From Colletotrichum lupini (Eukaryota; Ascomycota; Sordariomycetes; Glomerellales; Glomerellaceae), in assembly GCF_023278565.1 (NCBI RefSeq), contig NC_064676.1, positions 4,588,001 through 4,652,000 of the forward strand: a stretch of 64,000 nt of DNA, read 5' to 3'. Made by a program: the position numbers and the translations under genes. Of the stretch, positions 37,373-48,446 are shown in pieces; the stretch's first letter is position 1; each line of letters opens with the position of its first letter. A model generated the notes under the pieces. It did no database searches and was not told the origin of the DNA. It saw only the letters and a list, made by a program, of their open reading frames with translations.

Positions 37373-39616
37373 ATGGTCAACTTTGCGCTGGCCCTCGCAG
37401 CTGTAGCTGTCTTGCCTCGGACAGCTCAGGCTTTGTATGAGAATGGGTCTGTTGTCGCTCCTTGCGACTCGCCCATTTACTGCCATGGCGACATCTTGAA
37501 AGAAGTTGAACTGGCAAGACCGTTCTCAGACTCCAAGACATTTGTAGACATGTGAGTGCCCATTGACACCACCATGTGACCAAAATTCGACCTAGGCTCT
37601 CTACTGACATTCATCCCTACTCGAAAGGCCTGCAATCAAGTCCCTGGAAGAGATACAAGCAGCATTCAACAATCTGTCGAAACCTTTGAGTAATAATACT
37701 GCACTCAATGACTTCCTACGCGCCAATTTCGCCGCAGCAGGTGGTGAACTCAAGGAAGTACCCAAGGACCAATTGAAGACGGACCCAAAGTTTCTCGACA
37801 AGATCAACGATACAGTGATCAAGGAATTCTCTCAGAAGGTCATTGCCATCTGGCCGGACTTGACCCGCACCTACGCTGGCTCTGCAAGCAACTGCACAAC
37901 ATGTCCAAACAGCTTCATCCCAGTCAACCACACCTTTGTGGTTGCCGGAGGCCGATTCCGCGAGCCTTACTATTGGGACTCTTTCTGTAAGAACACACTA
38001 CTGAAATTCATGTTCATATGGCGAGTTGTCAACTGACTTTCAATGTCATGTAGGGATTCTTGAGGGTCTCTTACGCACGGGTGGCGCTTTCACTGAGATC
38101 TCCAAGAATGTTATCGAAAACTTCTTGGATCTCGTGGAAAAACTCGGATTTGTGCCCAATGGCGCTCGAATCTACTATCTGAACCGTTCACAGCCGCCAT
38201 TGCTGGCACAGATGGTGCGCCTCTATGTCGAGTATACAAGCGACCGGAGCATACTAGAACGCGCAATCCCTCTCCTCATCAAGGAGCATGAATTCTGGAC
38301 GACAAACAGAACTGTTGAAGTCAACAAAAACGGGACTACATACACTCTGAATCAGTCAGTAAAATATCAAGACCTTCAAACCTAGTAGCTTGTAGCTAAC
38401 ATCAAGGATCAGATACAACGTCACCAACACACAGCCAAGACCCGAATCATACAGAGAAGACTACGTCACTGCTTCGAACGCTTCCTACTACTCAACCAAC
38501 GGAATCATTTACCCCGAGGTCGAGAAATTGAACGACACCGAAAAGGCCCGTGTGTATGCCAATCTTGCGTCCGGTGCAGAGAGTGGCTGGGACTACAGCT
38601 CACGATGGCTTTCTCGACCTGCAGATGCGGCGAGGGACGTCTACTTCCCTCTCCGATCTCTCAACGTTCTGGAGACTGTCCCTGTGGAGCTGAACTCTAT
38701 CTTGTACTGGAATGAGATGACCATTGCTGCGCTACTCAACTCCACAAACAACGGCACGGGAGCAGTGGCTTGGACTGAACTTGCCACCAAACGAAGTCAA
38801 GCTATGTACGATTTGATGTGGAACTCGACCCTTTCAAGCTACTTTGACTACAACGTGACATCAGGAGGGCAGAATATCTACATTCCGAAAGATGATGATG
38901 CCAGCACTCTTGAAACGAACACCGCCGAAGCAGAACAACAAGTTCTCTTTTCGGTTTCCCAATTCTACCCGTTCTGGACAGGAGCGGCACCCTCTCACCT
39001 CAAGAATAACCCTTACGCGGTAAAGCAAGCCTACCAGCGTGTTGAGAAGTATCTAGACATCAAGAAGGGCGGTATCCCCGCCACAAACCTCAAGACAGGT
39101 CAACAGTGGGATCAGCCCAACGTCTGGCCGCCCTTGATGCACGTTCTTATGGAAGGTCTCCGCAGGACACCTGCCACCTTTGGAGAGTCGGATCCCGCCT
39201 GGCGTGATGTCCAGAGTCTCGCCCTCCGCCTCGGGCAACGGTACCTGGACTCTACCTTTTGCACGTGGTACGCTACGGGGGGTTCAACCAGCGAGACTCC
39301 TCAGCTCCAGGGCTTGACCGCCCAGAGCGTCGGAACCATGTTTGAGAAGTACGGCGATAACTCAACCAACGTTGCGGGTGGTGGTGGAGAATATGAAGTG
39401 GTTGAAGGATTCGGCTGGACGAACGGTGTTCTCCTTTGGGCCGTTGATGTGTTTGGAAATGACTTGAAGCGGCCCGACTGCGGGAACATCACCGCAGCCA
39501 ACGTGCATCCCGCTAAGAGAAGTTTGCCTCAACGCGCGGTAGAATTAGATTCCTACGATGCTTCATGGATCAAGAAGTTTGGTAGACGCGCTGAAGAGGC
39601 CGCAAGGAGGGTGTAG
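37373..39616 (+). CDS. GH37 trehalase, secreted acid type
   Basis: Trehalase hydrolyses alpha,alpha-trehalose to two glucoses. Four exons (37373-37551, 37628-37986, 38054-38354, 38413-39616) join in frame to about 680 residues. A signal peptide of about 20 residues (MVNFALALAAVAVL...AQA) and more than ten NxS/T sites point to a secreted, wall-associated enzyme rather than the cytosolic calcium-regulated form. GH37 signature 1 is AGGRFREPYYWDSFW (ending near residue 180, split by intron 2). Signature 2 is QWDQPNVWPPL (about 511-521). The catalytic Asp is probably that of ESGWDYSSRW (about 340), and the catalytic Glu lies in the GGGGEY...EGFGWTNG region. Two AG acceptors 6 nt apart (38406 and 38412) keep the same frame; the second fits the branch site better. 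The identification is secure. Confidence 0.95.
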
Positions 39617-40518
39617 AGTCGAAAATGAGCTGATCTGCGATGACAATATTCTGTTAGTGTATCGCGATAGTATCACAGTGTTGAGGCTGTCCAAATGGGG
39701 ATGCCGGTATGCTTTAGGAGCGCCATCAGGCTAATAATATCTTCACGACGTTTACGTAGACTCACTCTTTGAGATGTTGATCGCAGTGCTCTCTACCTGG
39801 CGTTGACGCAACCAAATGTTTGCCAACGACGTAGTAAGTGAGCTAGCCCATAGTGTAGACCTCTTCGACTTGAGTCAAGATCCACCTGAAATTGCTCTCA
39901 TAGATGAAGCCGAATGGTAGAAAAAAAGTCTGGCCCTAAGCTGCCTCCAGTTTCTGTCAGTCGTCTTCGATGTTTGCTGACCTGCTACGCAGGTGCCCGA
40001 GCTTGAGACTTTTACCGAAGTATACAAAGCGCCCAACCATGACCCGATATTTCATGGAACCGGATGATATACCAAAAACCACCTGATCCGCTTCATGTCG
40101 TGAAGATAAGAGTTGAAGCTGCTCTCACACATGGAGCTGGCTTGCTTGTTATGATGGGCCAGCTCTTGCCAGATGGTGACAGCTGAGGACTTGAACAGGT
40201 AAGTAATCCGGGGGTGGACTGTGCGCCTTCCAGGTTGATGACGGCTCGAACGAACCGGGAGTTGCCTGAGGTGCTTGCCAGCTGCCGCCGCGGGCACACT
40301 CCAAAGCCGAGAGCACCGGCCAACACCATTTTTTGAGCTCCGCCAGACGAACCGTGACGTTGAATACTGATCTGACAAAGCTCCACCATCTGCTTTCCTA
40401 TTCCGAAGCTCCAGCAACCCACAGTCAATCGACCGCAAAACAGCACCGATCGAAGCTCCCTTGCCTCGAGCTGAATACCCATCGAACCGACGCGCCGCGC
40501 CCACGCTCGAACTTAACC
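39617..40518. other. Intergenic region, trehalase to prohibitin
   Basis: Trehalase 3' UTR and prohibitin promoter. No additional gene is visible. Confidence 0.4.
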
Positions 40519-41601
40519 ATGTCTGGAGGAAGAAATCCCATGGAGGAGGCCTACGAGCGCTTCAGGGCCGTCGCTCAACAGCAGCAGAAGCGCGGCGGCT
40601 TCGGCGGTGGCGGCATGCCCGGCGGCCCTCGCGGCGCTGGCATGGGACTTGCCGGTCTGGTTCTTTTGGGAGGTGCTGCCTTCGTGGCCCAGAATGCGCT
40701 ATTCAACGTCGATGGTGGTCACAGAGCGATCAAGTACCGGAGGACAACGGGTGTGAGCAAGGAGATCTACAGCGAAGGTAGGCTGCACCCCTCCACACCA
40801 TTTGAGGAGGCACCGTTCCCCTTGATATTGGTAATGAAAATGTGCTGACAGTTTTTCTCTTCTCAGGAACCCACTTGATCATCCCCTGGTTCGAGACCCC
40901 CGTCACCTACGATGTTCGCGCGAAGCCCAGAAACGTCGCCTCTCTCACCGGAACCAAGGACTTACAGATGGTCAACATCACCTGCCGTGTTCTTTCCAGG
41001 CCTGATGTTAAGGCCCTGCCTCAGATCTACCGCACTCTCGGCACAGACTACGACGAGAGAGTGCTTCCATCCATCGTCAATGAGGTTCTGAAGAGCGTTG
41101 TTGCTCAATTCAACGCTTCCCAACTCATTACCCAGAGAGAGATGGTTGCCAAGTTGGTTCGCGAGAACCTCTCCCGCCGTGCTGCACGGTTTAATATTCT
41201 GCTGGACGATGTGTCCCTGACGGTATGTAAACGACACTCCAATGAAACCCCCATGATGCCTTGCTAACTATTTGCCATAGCACCTTGCCTTTTCCCCGGA
41301 ATTCACAGCTGCCGTTGAGGCGAAGCAGGTTGCCCAGCAAGAAGCTCAGCGCGCGGCGTTCGTTGTCGACAAGGCTCGCCAGGAGAAGCAGGCCATGGTT
41401 GTCAAGGCCCAGGGTGAGGCTCGCTCTGCTGAGCTGATTGGAGATGCCATCAAGAAGAGCAAGGCCTACGTCGAGCTGAAGAAGATTGAGAACGCGCGCG
41501 CCATTGCTCAACAGATGCAGGAGTCCGGCAGCAAGAACCGTTTGTTGCTTGACTCTGAGGGACTGGGCCTGAACGTGTTTGATGATAGCGAGAAGAAATA
41601 A
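40519..41601 (+). CDS. phb2: Prohibitin-2 (mitochondrial inner membrane scaffold)
   Basis: Prohibitin-2 assembles with prohibitin-1 into large rings in the mitochondrial inner membrane that stabilise proteins and interact with the m-AAA protease. Three exons (40519-40777, 40867-41222, 41281-41601) join in frame to 311 residues. A Gly-rich N-terminus ([14 protein letters not shown]) precedes one membrane segment (about 41-60, [20 protein letters not shown]). The SPFH domain follows, with [33 protein letters not shown] and [20 protein letters not shown] long helical coiled-coil region ([18 protein letters not shown]) and a polar tail end the protein. The N-terminal extension and the membrane position fit PHB2 rather than PHB1. 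The identification is secure. Confidence 0.95.
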
Positions 41602-42236
41602 GGCATCGGCATTTGGGCGCGAATTCTCCACACTGTACTCTTACAACATCGAAAACTGGCATGGACTTGTATAATAATGAAAAAAATCGCCTCTGAGAGC
41701 TTCGAGGACACTTCATCTGCAAACGTAGGAGGCTCGAAAGGGTTGGTGGAAAATCAATCCATGTACAACAAACAGAACCGCTTCAGTAATTCTGGTACAG
41801 CACAATAGAAAATTCCACACCGTGAATGTCCCTCGTTACGTTGCTCATCTGTAAAGTACTTTACAGTAGCAAGCTTGCTACGTTTGGGATTGTCTTTCGT
41901 ATGTTGAAGTACTTTCTTCGACAGCCGTCGATCTATTTGCAGCACAGGCCGTCGGAACTGGTGGATGCCTGCACAGCTTTAAGACGTGCCTGGGGTGGGC
42001 CCGGGCATCTCAGAGGTCCCCCTCCCCTGCTCAGCTTACAGAAGGGCCCCTCCCCCACCACGACTTCCTGCCTGCGGATAGCTCGAGACTAATCGTACAA
42101 CCGTCACATCCTCAACCAACAAACCGCACGACCCCGCCAAGTCGAATTCGAATACCACATAGCCTCGCATTTTCTACCTCCCCTCGAAACCAAAACCAAG
42201 CCCATATATTGTTGTCGCCATTTCACACACGCAACA
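41602..42236. other. Gap between prohibitin and NEDD8
   Basis: Prohibitin 3' UTR and NEDD8 promoter. A C-rich patch (about 42019-42060) is seen. No gene. Confidence 0.4.
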
Positions 42237-42753
42237 ATGTTAATCAAGTATGCGCATCTCTGTCCTCCGGACCTCTGGAGGCGGTGACCCGACTGTACCC
42301 ATTCGAATAAACTGCTTACGCCAACTAGGGTGCGAACGCTTACCGGCAAGGAGATTGAGCTGGACATCGAGAACGAATACAAGGCGCGTACCCATCCGAT
42401 GCATTGCCCACCGAATACAACGGACGGAGACAGAGAGGTGGAGAACAGAACGCTGACCAACCTTGCAATAGGTCTCTCAGATCAAGGAGAAGGTTGAGGA
42501 GAAGGAAGGCATCCCGCCCGTGCAGCAAAGACTCATCTACGGTGGAAAGCAAATGTAAGGTGTAATCCTCTTGGAGCGTGAAATCATGCTTCCGCCAGTG
42601 TGATGGGGCTGGGGGAGCTTGGGAGAATTTCCTACGGAGACCATTCCGCTGACAAGATGCTTGAACAGGGTCGACGACAAGTCCGCATCTGAATATGGCC
42701 TCGAGGCTGGCGCTACATTGCATTTGGTTCTCGCCCTTCGAGGTGGAAACTAG
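42237..42753 (+). CDS. rub1: NEDD8/RUB1 ubiquitin-like modifier
   Basis: NEDD8 (Rub1) is a ubiquitin-like protein joined to cullins to activate cullin-RING ubiquitin ligases. Four exons (42237-42247, 42329-42383, 42472-42554, 42669-42753) join in frame to 77 residues. The first exon is only 11 nt (MLI plus part of Lys). The fold reads MLIKVRTLTGKEIELDIE, then KVEEKEGIPPVQQRLIYGGKQM, ending HLVLALRGGN. The single Asn after Gly-Gly must be removed by a Yuh1-type protease before conjugation, as in yeast Rub1. The second intron (42384-42471) begins GC, not GT; with the GC donor after Lys 22 the protein aligns with NEDD8 without a gap, and no GT donor preserves the frame. The NEDD8-type N-terminus separates it from ubiquitin. 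It converges with elongin A. Confidence 0.94.
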
Positions 42754-43329
42754 ATTTGTCTCTGGCAATGGCTTTGAGCATGAGAAGACAGGCCAGTAAA
42801 CAATACGCAGCTCAGGTGTTTTCAGCGTTCTTGAGACGGAGCATTCATCGGCTACAGAGCCGATAGGGGATGATATGCAGTAGCGACGTCCATTTGCGAC
42901 ATGGAAGTATAGAATATTGCCTGTCCAAAGGGTGGGGGTTCTCAAGGCAGGCTAGAATGCCAGGCTTAACTCTCAAAAGCTAACTCCTGGATTGGGATTT
43001 GGCACCAAGGGAACCAAAATCTAGCGTGTAAAGGCAGCCTGCGATAATCCGCACATGGAGAATGAAGCTAGTCACATGAACACAGCATGGGATCAAACAA
43101 ATGGTGCTTAGTTGAAAGCCAATGCACGGTCAAGCATCTTCAAACGAGTTCAATTTCACCCTGCCATGATGGGCAGAACGACCATGCGAAGCCTGAGGGT
43201 ATATACCATAACCTACCCAACGCCTGAATTCAAATGCTATGTGACCTGTCCCTATACCAACGCCCGACGACCTTTCATTTTACAATACTCGTGATTCCTC
43301 ATTTTAGCCATACCTGATTATACTGTCCT
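42754..43329. other. Convergent 3' region, NEDD8 and elongin A
   Basis: Both genes end here. No gene or clear structure is seen. Confidence 0.4.
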
Positions 43330-44577
43330 TCAGCGTCTAGTCTTCTTTTTCGGCATGAAAATGTCGACAGCCTTTCTCTTTCTGGGCAGCTCCTGATTGC
43401 CCAGAATTGGACGAGCTTGTTGCGCTTCGTCCAACGACGCTGGCAAAGGAGGAGATTGCGGGCCGCTGTTCTGAGCAAGTACTTTGTGCGTGCGGGAATA
43501 ATCCATACTCGCAGAGGATGATGGCTCGGGTCTGGTTGGTGGACGCTCAACTCTGATATTGCTTTTGGGCCGAGCAGCGTTTCCGAGAATACCACCCCCA
43601 CGTCGCAAGCCCGATGTTTGCGAACTAGAGGTAGATCTTGCAGATGTGGAAGAATTGCGATCCTTGTATGCTGAGGATTGGGAAGGGTTTGTAGGCATGG
43701 AGGAAGCTGCCGTATCCCGACTGTGGCGAGAGGAAGATACTATGTTCTTGTTCTTCTTCGGCGTTCCCTCATCGCTGAACAAATCACCGTCTTCGCCGTC
43801 TGATGAATCGGAAACGTATGTGGCTTTGGACTGGGGAGTGACATATGTGGAATGTGTGGGCGGGCGACTGCTGGTAGATGTTGGCCGAAAGACTGGTTGG
43901 CTTGAGATTCGGTGCTCAGCAGCCATCGAGGGCGGGGCCTGTTTCAATCGAGGGGCCCTGATCATGCCAGTTGGTACAGCCATGGTGCTTCTTATGCCGA
44001 CAATCTCTTTAGCCTCTCTACGGGCTTTCTTCATGACGCTGGCCCCCGTCGTCATCTTCATTCTGCTTCCGGCGGCCCAGCTCAGGGAACTCGGGAGCTC
44101 CCTCTTTCCTCGAGGCTGCGTTGAAAAGGTGCGACCGGTCTTGGGTGGCTTGGGCAAAAACCTGGCGAACTTGGGGTCTACGATTCTGCTGACGTTGTTG
44201 TCCTTCTTCTGCTGGAGCCCCTGGACCCTGGCGAGAAGCTCGGCCTCAGCCTGTTGCTGAGCCTCGCGGCGTTCCTCCGCATATCTCTCGTATATCTTGT
44301 ACCACTTTGACGGATTCTTAGGCGCGTAATTCTTTTCGTGGCTTTCGGATGGAAATTCCTTCTTGATAAGGCGCAGCCAAAGCTCGGAGGTTTCGCCCTG
44401 TATGAAAGGGGAGTTGAGCTCGATCTCTCGGAGCTGAGCCGGGTTCGTGACTCTGAGGAGGATTTCGCGAACATGGTGGTATTGGAGGGCGTCGCCATTG
44501 CCGACACTGCTGAGTTCTGTGATGTGTCTCTGGCACATAGCAATGCACAGTTCGGCAAGTGACTTAGTCGGCGCCAT
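43330..44577 (-). CDS. ela1: Elongin A-like transcription elongation factor
   Basis: Elongin A promotes elongation by RNA polymerase II and also serves as the substrate receptor of a cullin ligase that ubiquitinates stalled polymerase. This single-exon minus-strand gene encodes 415 residues. The N-terminus SLAELCIAMCQRHI fits a BC-box that binds elongin C. Next comes an F-box-like region (LLRVTNPAQLREIELNSP) and WLRLIKKEFP, which match the Pfam elongin A domain. SKWYKIYERYAEER and a helical region follow. After about residue 150 the protein is Ser/Pro-rich and basic, likely disordered, ending in a Lys/Arg cluster. It is divergent from TFIIF beta and converges with NEDD8. The domain call is good; biological activity in fungi is inferred from yeast Ela1. 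Confidence 0.88.
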   Translation of the reverse strand: MAPTKSLAELCIAMCQRHITELSSVGNGDALQYHHVREILLRVTNPAQLREIELNSPFIQGETSELWLRLIKKEFPSESHEKNYAPKNPSKWYKIYERYAEERREAQQQAEAELLARVQGLQQKKDNNVSRIVDPKFARFLPKPPKTGRTFSTQPRGKRELPSSLSWAAGSRMKMTTGASVMKKARREAKEIVGIRSTMAVPTGMIRAPRLKQAPPSMAAEHRISSQPVFRPTSTSSRPPTHSTYVTPQSKATYVSDSSDGEDGDLFSDEGTPKKNKNIVSSSRHSRDTAASSMPTNPSQSSAYKDRNSSTSARSTSSSQTSGLRRGGGILGNAARPKSNIRVERPPTRPEPSSSASMDYSRTHKVLAQNSGPQSPPLPASLDEAQQARPILGNQELPRKRKAVDIFMPKKKTRR

Positions 44578-45475
44578 GGTGAGTGATGTAGGTGAATTCT
44601 TGAAGAGGGCCTAGCTGATGGTCGTTGCCGCCGTGATGAGAGCGCTCGGTCGTAAGGTCGTTGATGGGGAACTGGCGAATCGCAGGCTCATCGTTCAAAC
44701 AATGGATGTAGTGTGTATTTAGGTAATTCGAATAGTAGGTTATTGTACCAGAGTGTTTCTGTCTTGCTAAAGGGGACCCCTCGAGGCTCTGTGGTAACAG
44801 GCCGAGCCGATAAGAAGTACTATACTCAAAAATCAGATATTCGTTGTTGCTGGAGTATGTAAGTGATGGCGGGAAGTTGCAGGTGGATGGGTCCTTTTAA
44901 AGAGGTCACGAACACTGAAGTGCCAGATCCGTAGTGGGGCATGCGGCTTTTAAGTGGCTCCCAAAGCTGACCTGGACGGGCCCTTGTCATACTTGTAGAG
45001 CTAAGGTAGACCGTGACTGTCACTGGGGTACCTCGAAGGATAAATGATGGCCGGGCTCATTGTGCAAATAGGTTTGCTTCTAATAATCAATGATTGAGAC
45101 CTCCGGGCTCGGACATTTGACTTGCTCATATTACGAACCAAGGCAGACGTCAAAGTATTATGGTGTTAGGATTTGGATTCGAGAAATAGTCGAGTGGCGG
45201 TACTTGAACCTCCAAAAGTCGAGGTTGGCTCCGATTCACCCATGTCACATGATGACTGAGCTAGTCTACTTCGGGGCACAAAGGTACCTCCAGGCTACTG
45301 CATTGAGTGGATCTTGACTGCCACTCGTAGCTTCTCTGTTGCTTGTTGTGACGGAGCTAAGATAGATGTGGACTATCCTGATCCCTCTGCCGTCATTGCA
45401 AAAAACACCAACTCTTCCTCGACTTCGCGACCTTGGATAGCAACGGAGCATTTGAGGTAATCCCGAATATTCAAT
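44578..45475. other. Divergent promoter region, elongin A and TFIIF beta
   Basis: About 0.9 kb between the start codons of two RNA polymerase II factors transcribed away from each other. It must contain both promoters. No further gene is seen. Confidence 0.45.
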
Positions 45476-46734
45476 ATGGCGGACTCAACATACATCAAGC
45501 CGGAGCCATATATCAAGCCCGATCCCGAAGCCATACCTGCCGCTCCTGTCGACGACGATGACCTATACGAAGATGCTGGCGATCTGGAGTTCTTCGACCA
45601 GTTCGGTGATCAAGGCTCCTTCGGCCAGGCATATCTAGCACGCGTTCCGAAGGACCTGTGGGAAGCATGGGATAGCTTGCCGGATGACGCAGAAATCGAG
45701 ATTGGCACCATGCGACAGTGGGATGTGGTCCGTCCAGATGGCAGCGTTGAGGTACTGTGATATACGCGACGCGACAAGTCTGGATCGACGGTTGAGCTAA
45801 CTTTTTTTGCGCAGCACCATTTCAAAATGTTACTCAATTCCGACCGCGCCGAGCATCAGCTGATGCCGAAAGAATACGACTTAGAGATGGGCAAGGAGAT
45901 CGCGCGCAGCACGTTCGTTTTCACCGAGGAGGACCTACCTGGCTTCAAGGCCAAATCCAAGGCGCGAACAGATGCTGCAAACGCTGGCATTCCGGCTCGA
46001 TTCCTGAGACCCAAGACGGAGAAGGTAGAGAAGAAACCATTCGAGAAGGGTCGCAAATGGCAACCCTACTACCGCAAAGCGATCCCAAGTCAGTTTGATG
46101 CTCTCAAAGTGGCGCAGATCAGCGGCTAATTCAACGCAGAGAAGACAAAGATTGCCGCTAGGATCCAGTACGAGCTGGCGTGCAAGCCAGTCGATAACGC
46201 GGAGAGCCAGGCAATTCTTCAACGGAAGCAAGTCGAGGCTCAGAGGCCCAAGCATACCCTGCAGATCATGGAACAGCGCGCAGCCAACAGCATTATCCAC
46301 CATGGCTCTGCAGCTGCGGTTGAGAAGTTTGGCTCCTTCATTGTGAGTAGCACTCAGTGGGAATTGGTAGATCCAGTACTAATGGAGAATAGAAAACGTC
46401 TGCGCCTACCAAGGCCACCAAGCCGAAGAAATCCGAAAACAGATCCGCCCGCATGTCGGAGGAACAACTGTTGGATGGTCTCATGGAGGCTTTCAGGAAG
46501 TACGAGTACTGGAAGATGTCGATCCTCAAGGCTAGATTTGACCAGCCCGAGGCTTTCTTACGCCAGACATTGGAAAAGATAGCGGTACTTAACAGGTCCG
46601 GCATTCACGCCAACGAGTGGTCGCTTCAGGAGCACTTGAAGAGCATGGCGTCCGGCGCCACTAATGAGACGGCACCGGAGGAAGCCGCCGCAGAGGACGA
46701 CGATGACGAAGTGATTATGGAGGATGTTGTCTAG
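45476..46734 (+). CDS. tfg2: TFIIF beta subunit (RAP30/Tfg2)
   Basis: TFIIF binds RNA polymerase II, delivers it to promoters and supports early elongation. Four exons (45476-45751, 45815-46088, 46140-46342, 46393-46734) join in frame to about 364 residues. An acidic N-terminus (about 1-50) precedes the dimerisation domain, with LARVPKDLWEAWDSLP and IGTMRQWDV. The middle region has HHFKMLLNSD and RKAIPKKTKIAARIQYELACKPV. The C-terminal winged-helix domain (about 280-340) contains MSEEQLLDGLMEAF, YEYWKMSILKARFDQPEAFLRQTLEKIAVLN and ANEWSLQEHLK. A highly acidic tail ends the protein. Splice sites are standard and every junction restores the frame. The gene is divergent from elongin A, another polymerase II elongation factor. 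Confidence 0.93.
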
Positions 46735-47195
46735 TGACCATTCGCAATTATACACAGATCGGGCACAGGAACCGCAGGGCATCGCAAGGCGTTTGGAAGG
46801 GAATTTTTTTTTCGCATGGAAAGTCTTGGATGGAGGTGGCTCTTACAGTTAGGGACTTTTTGATACCCCCTGGGACACTAGGTGACGACACACGTGTCGA
46901 AGGGTTTGCAGCTGTCCCTCCCATCACAGAACGATAGAGCAAAACAGAGAAAGCGATATACACTCTGCCTGGGATGCACTCGATGAAGTCCACATCCGAT
47001 GGTGGTAGCAACAGAGTGTCCACTGTCCCGACTATTGACATGAGCATGGCTGTCTTTCTTTCCTAGTCCAACACCACTTGTGATCAAAGTGGGGAAGTGC
47101 ACAGTCATCATCACTCGACTTCATCGGCTTGGATCCAACTAAGCCAATCTTCCCAAACACAACGTCAAGACCGCGCTATATCACGTGTTGCGGAA
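46735..47195. other. Gap between TFIIF beta and HAD phosphatase
   Basis: TFIIF beta 3' UTR and the promoter of the next gene. A TCACGTG E-box-like sequence lies at 47181-47187, just upstream of the start codon. No gene. Confidence 0.4.
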
Positions 47196-48059
47196 ATGCC
47201 CCCTTTAACTCCCATTCTCGTGTTGGACTTTGATGGTACCATTACGACAAAGGATACGATTGGTACATTGGCAGAAATCGGCCTCCAATTCCAGCAGCAG
47301 CGCGGGGTTGATCTCTCTTCAAAATGGCAGCAGATCCTGCTAGATTACAGCAAAGACCATGCCAACCATGTGTCCACGTATCTTCCAATCGCAGATGACA
47401 GATCCTCACTCAAAGACGAGCTCGCCTTCTTGCGGGGTCTGAAGGAGGTTGAAATGCTATCAGTCCAGAGAGTCGAGAGCTCAGGCATCTTCCGGGGCAT
47501 CGGCCTGGAATATCTTACACTTGCCGGTGAAACTTGTCGAAAGGAAGGGAGAGTCAAGTTAAGGGATGGTTTTGCGGAGCTCATGAATGCTGCCAGAGAG
47601 AAGGGCTGGTCCGTCGCAGTAGTCTCCGTCAACTGGTCTAGATCATTCATCAAGGGTGTCCTCTCAGACTATAGCGTCGACGTTGTCGCTAATGAGATCG
47701 AGCTGAACGGGAGCATCTCAGGGCCGGAAGTAGCAGGCTCATCAACAAGGCAGGCATCTTTGATGACGTGCGAGGATAAGCTGCGAGCCCTTCGAACATT
47801 GGCGGCTCGGCGAGGAGTAGAGGATGTTGGGGCGCTGGTGTATTTTGGCGACTCCACTACGGATATTGAGTGTCTTTTGGCAACCCGAGGAGTTGTGATA
47901 TCGTCCAACGCCGAGTCGAGTTTGATGAAGACTCTGAGGAGAATAGGGTACCAAGTGCCAAAGGTGGATAATGTTCAGGCGCCCGAAGGCACAGCATGGG
48001 CATCAACCTTTATAGAGGTTCTCGAAAGTGAATTACTATCTTTCAAGAAGTCCACATAA
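47196..48059 (+). CDS. HAD-superfamily phosphatase, Cto1-like
   Basis: A single-exon gene of 287 residues with the hallmarks of a haloacid dehalogenase-type phosphatase. The nucleophile motif LDFDGT is at about 10-15 (Asp 11 and Asp 13). Motif II is probably VVSVNWS (about 145-151), and the acidic motif YFGDSTTDIECLLAT lies near residues 210-224. The insert between motifs I and II fits the phosphoserine-phosphatase-like cap type. It resembles a fungal family that I associate with yeast Cto1, so this assignment is tentative. The start is the first ATG; the upstream in-frame extension has no ATG. The substrate is unknown and neighbouring genes give no clue. Confidence 0.8.
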   Translation: MPPLTPILVLDFDGTITTKDTIGTLAEIGLQFQQQRGVDLSSKWQQILLDYSKDHANHVSTYLPIADDRSSLKDELAFLRGLKEVEMLSVQRVESSGIFRGIGLEYLTLAGETCRKEGRVKLRDGFAELMNAAREKGWSVAVVSVNWSRSFIKGVLSDYSVDVVANEIELNGSISGPEVAGSSTRQASLMTCEDKLRALRTLAARRGVEDVGALVYFGDSTTDIECLLATRGVVISSNAESSLMKTLRRIGYQVPKVDNVQAPEGTAWASTFIEVLESELLSFKKST

Positions 48060-48446
48060 TAAACCTCTAGTCTTCTAAACAATGCTAGTTGATCCTTTGG
48101 TCGTGACGATGTTATGTTAGGCAGTGCTGTTGTCTCGCATCCTTTGTTCAGACATCCAGCCTGATAACGACACAAGATCTCGATCCCCTTTGTTAACTTT
48201 GGTAGAAAACATCAGTCAGAGGCCCGCGAAACACCTACATGTCTAGAAACAACTGCAGTACTTTGGGTTTCGATTCATGTTCGACCTAGGCAGGTCATCT
48301 ATGCCACACGGTCTGACGTCGAGCATATAAGCGTGTCGAGGTTCGGGTCGAAGTTGCCATGTCAGATCTCTACTTCAACCACAAAACACCAGTAAGTCCA
48401 ATCCCGCTCGACTTTTCCGTTTCCACTACTCTTTTATCTAGCAAAC
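48060..48446. other. Gap with leader intron of Cys-rich gene
   Basis: Contains a TATA-like GCATATAAGC at about 48323-48332. An upstream ATG sits at 48359. A plausible 50-nt leader intron runs from GTAAGT at 48392 to CTAG at 48441, five bases before the start codon of the next gene. The upstream ATG is not in frame with that start after splicing. Confidence 0.45.

Noticed and set aside
43559..44260. 233-codon plus-strand frame opposite elongin A
   Set aside because: Antisense to the low-complexity part of elongin A.
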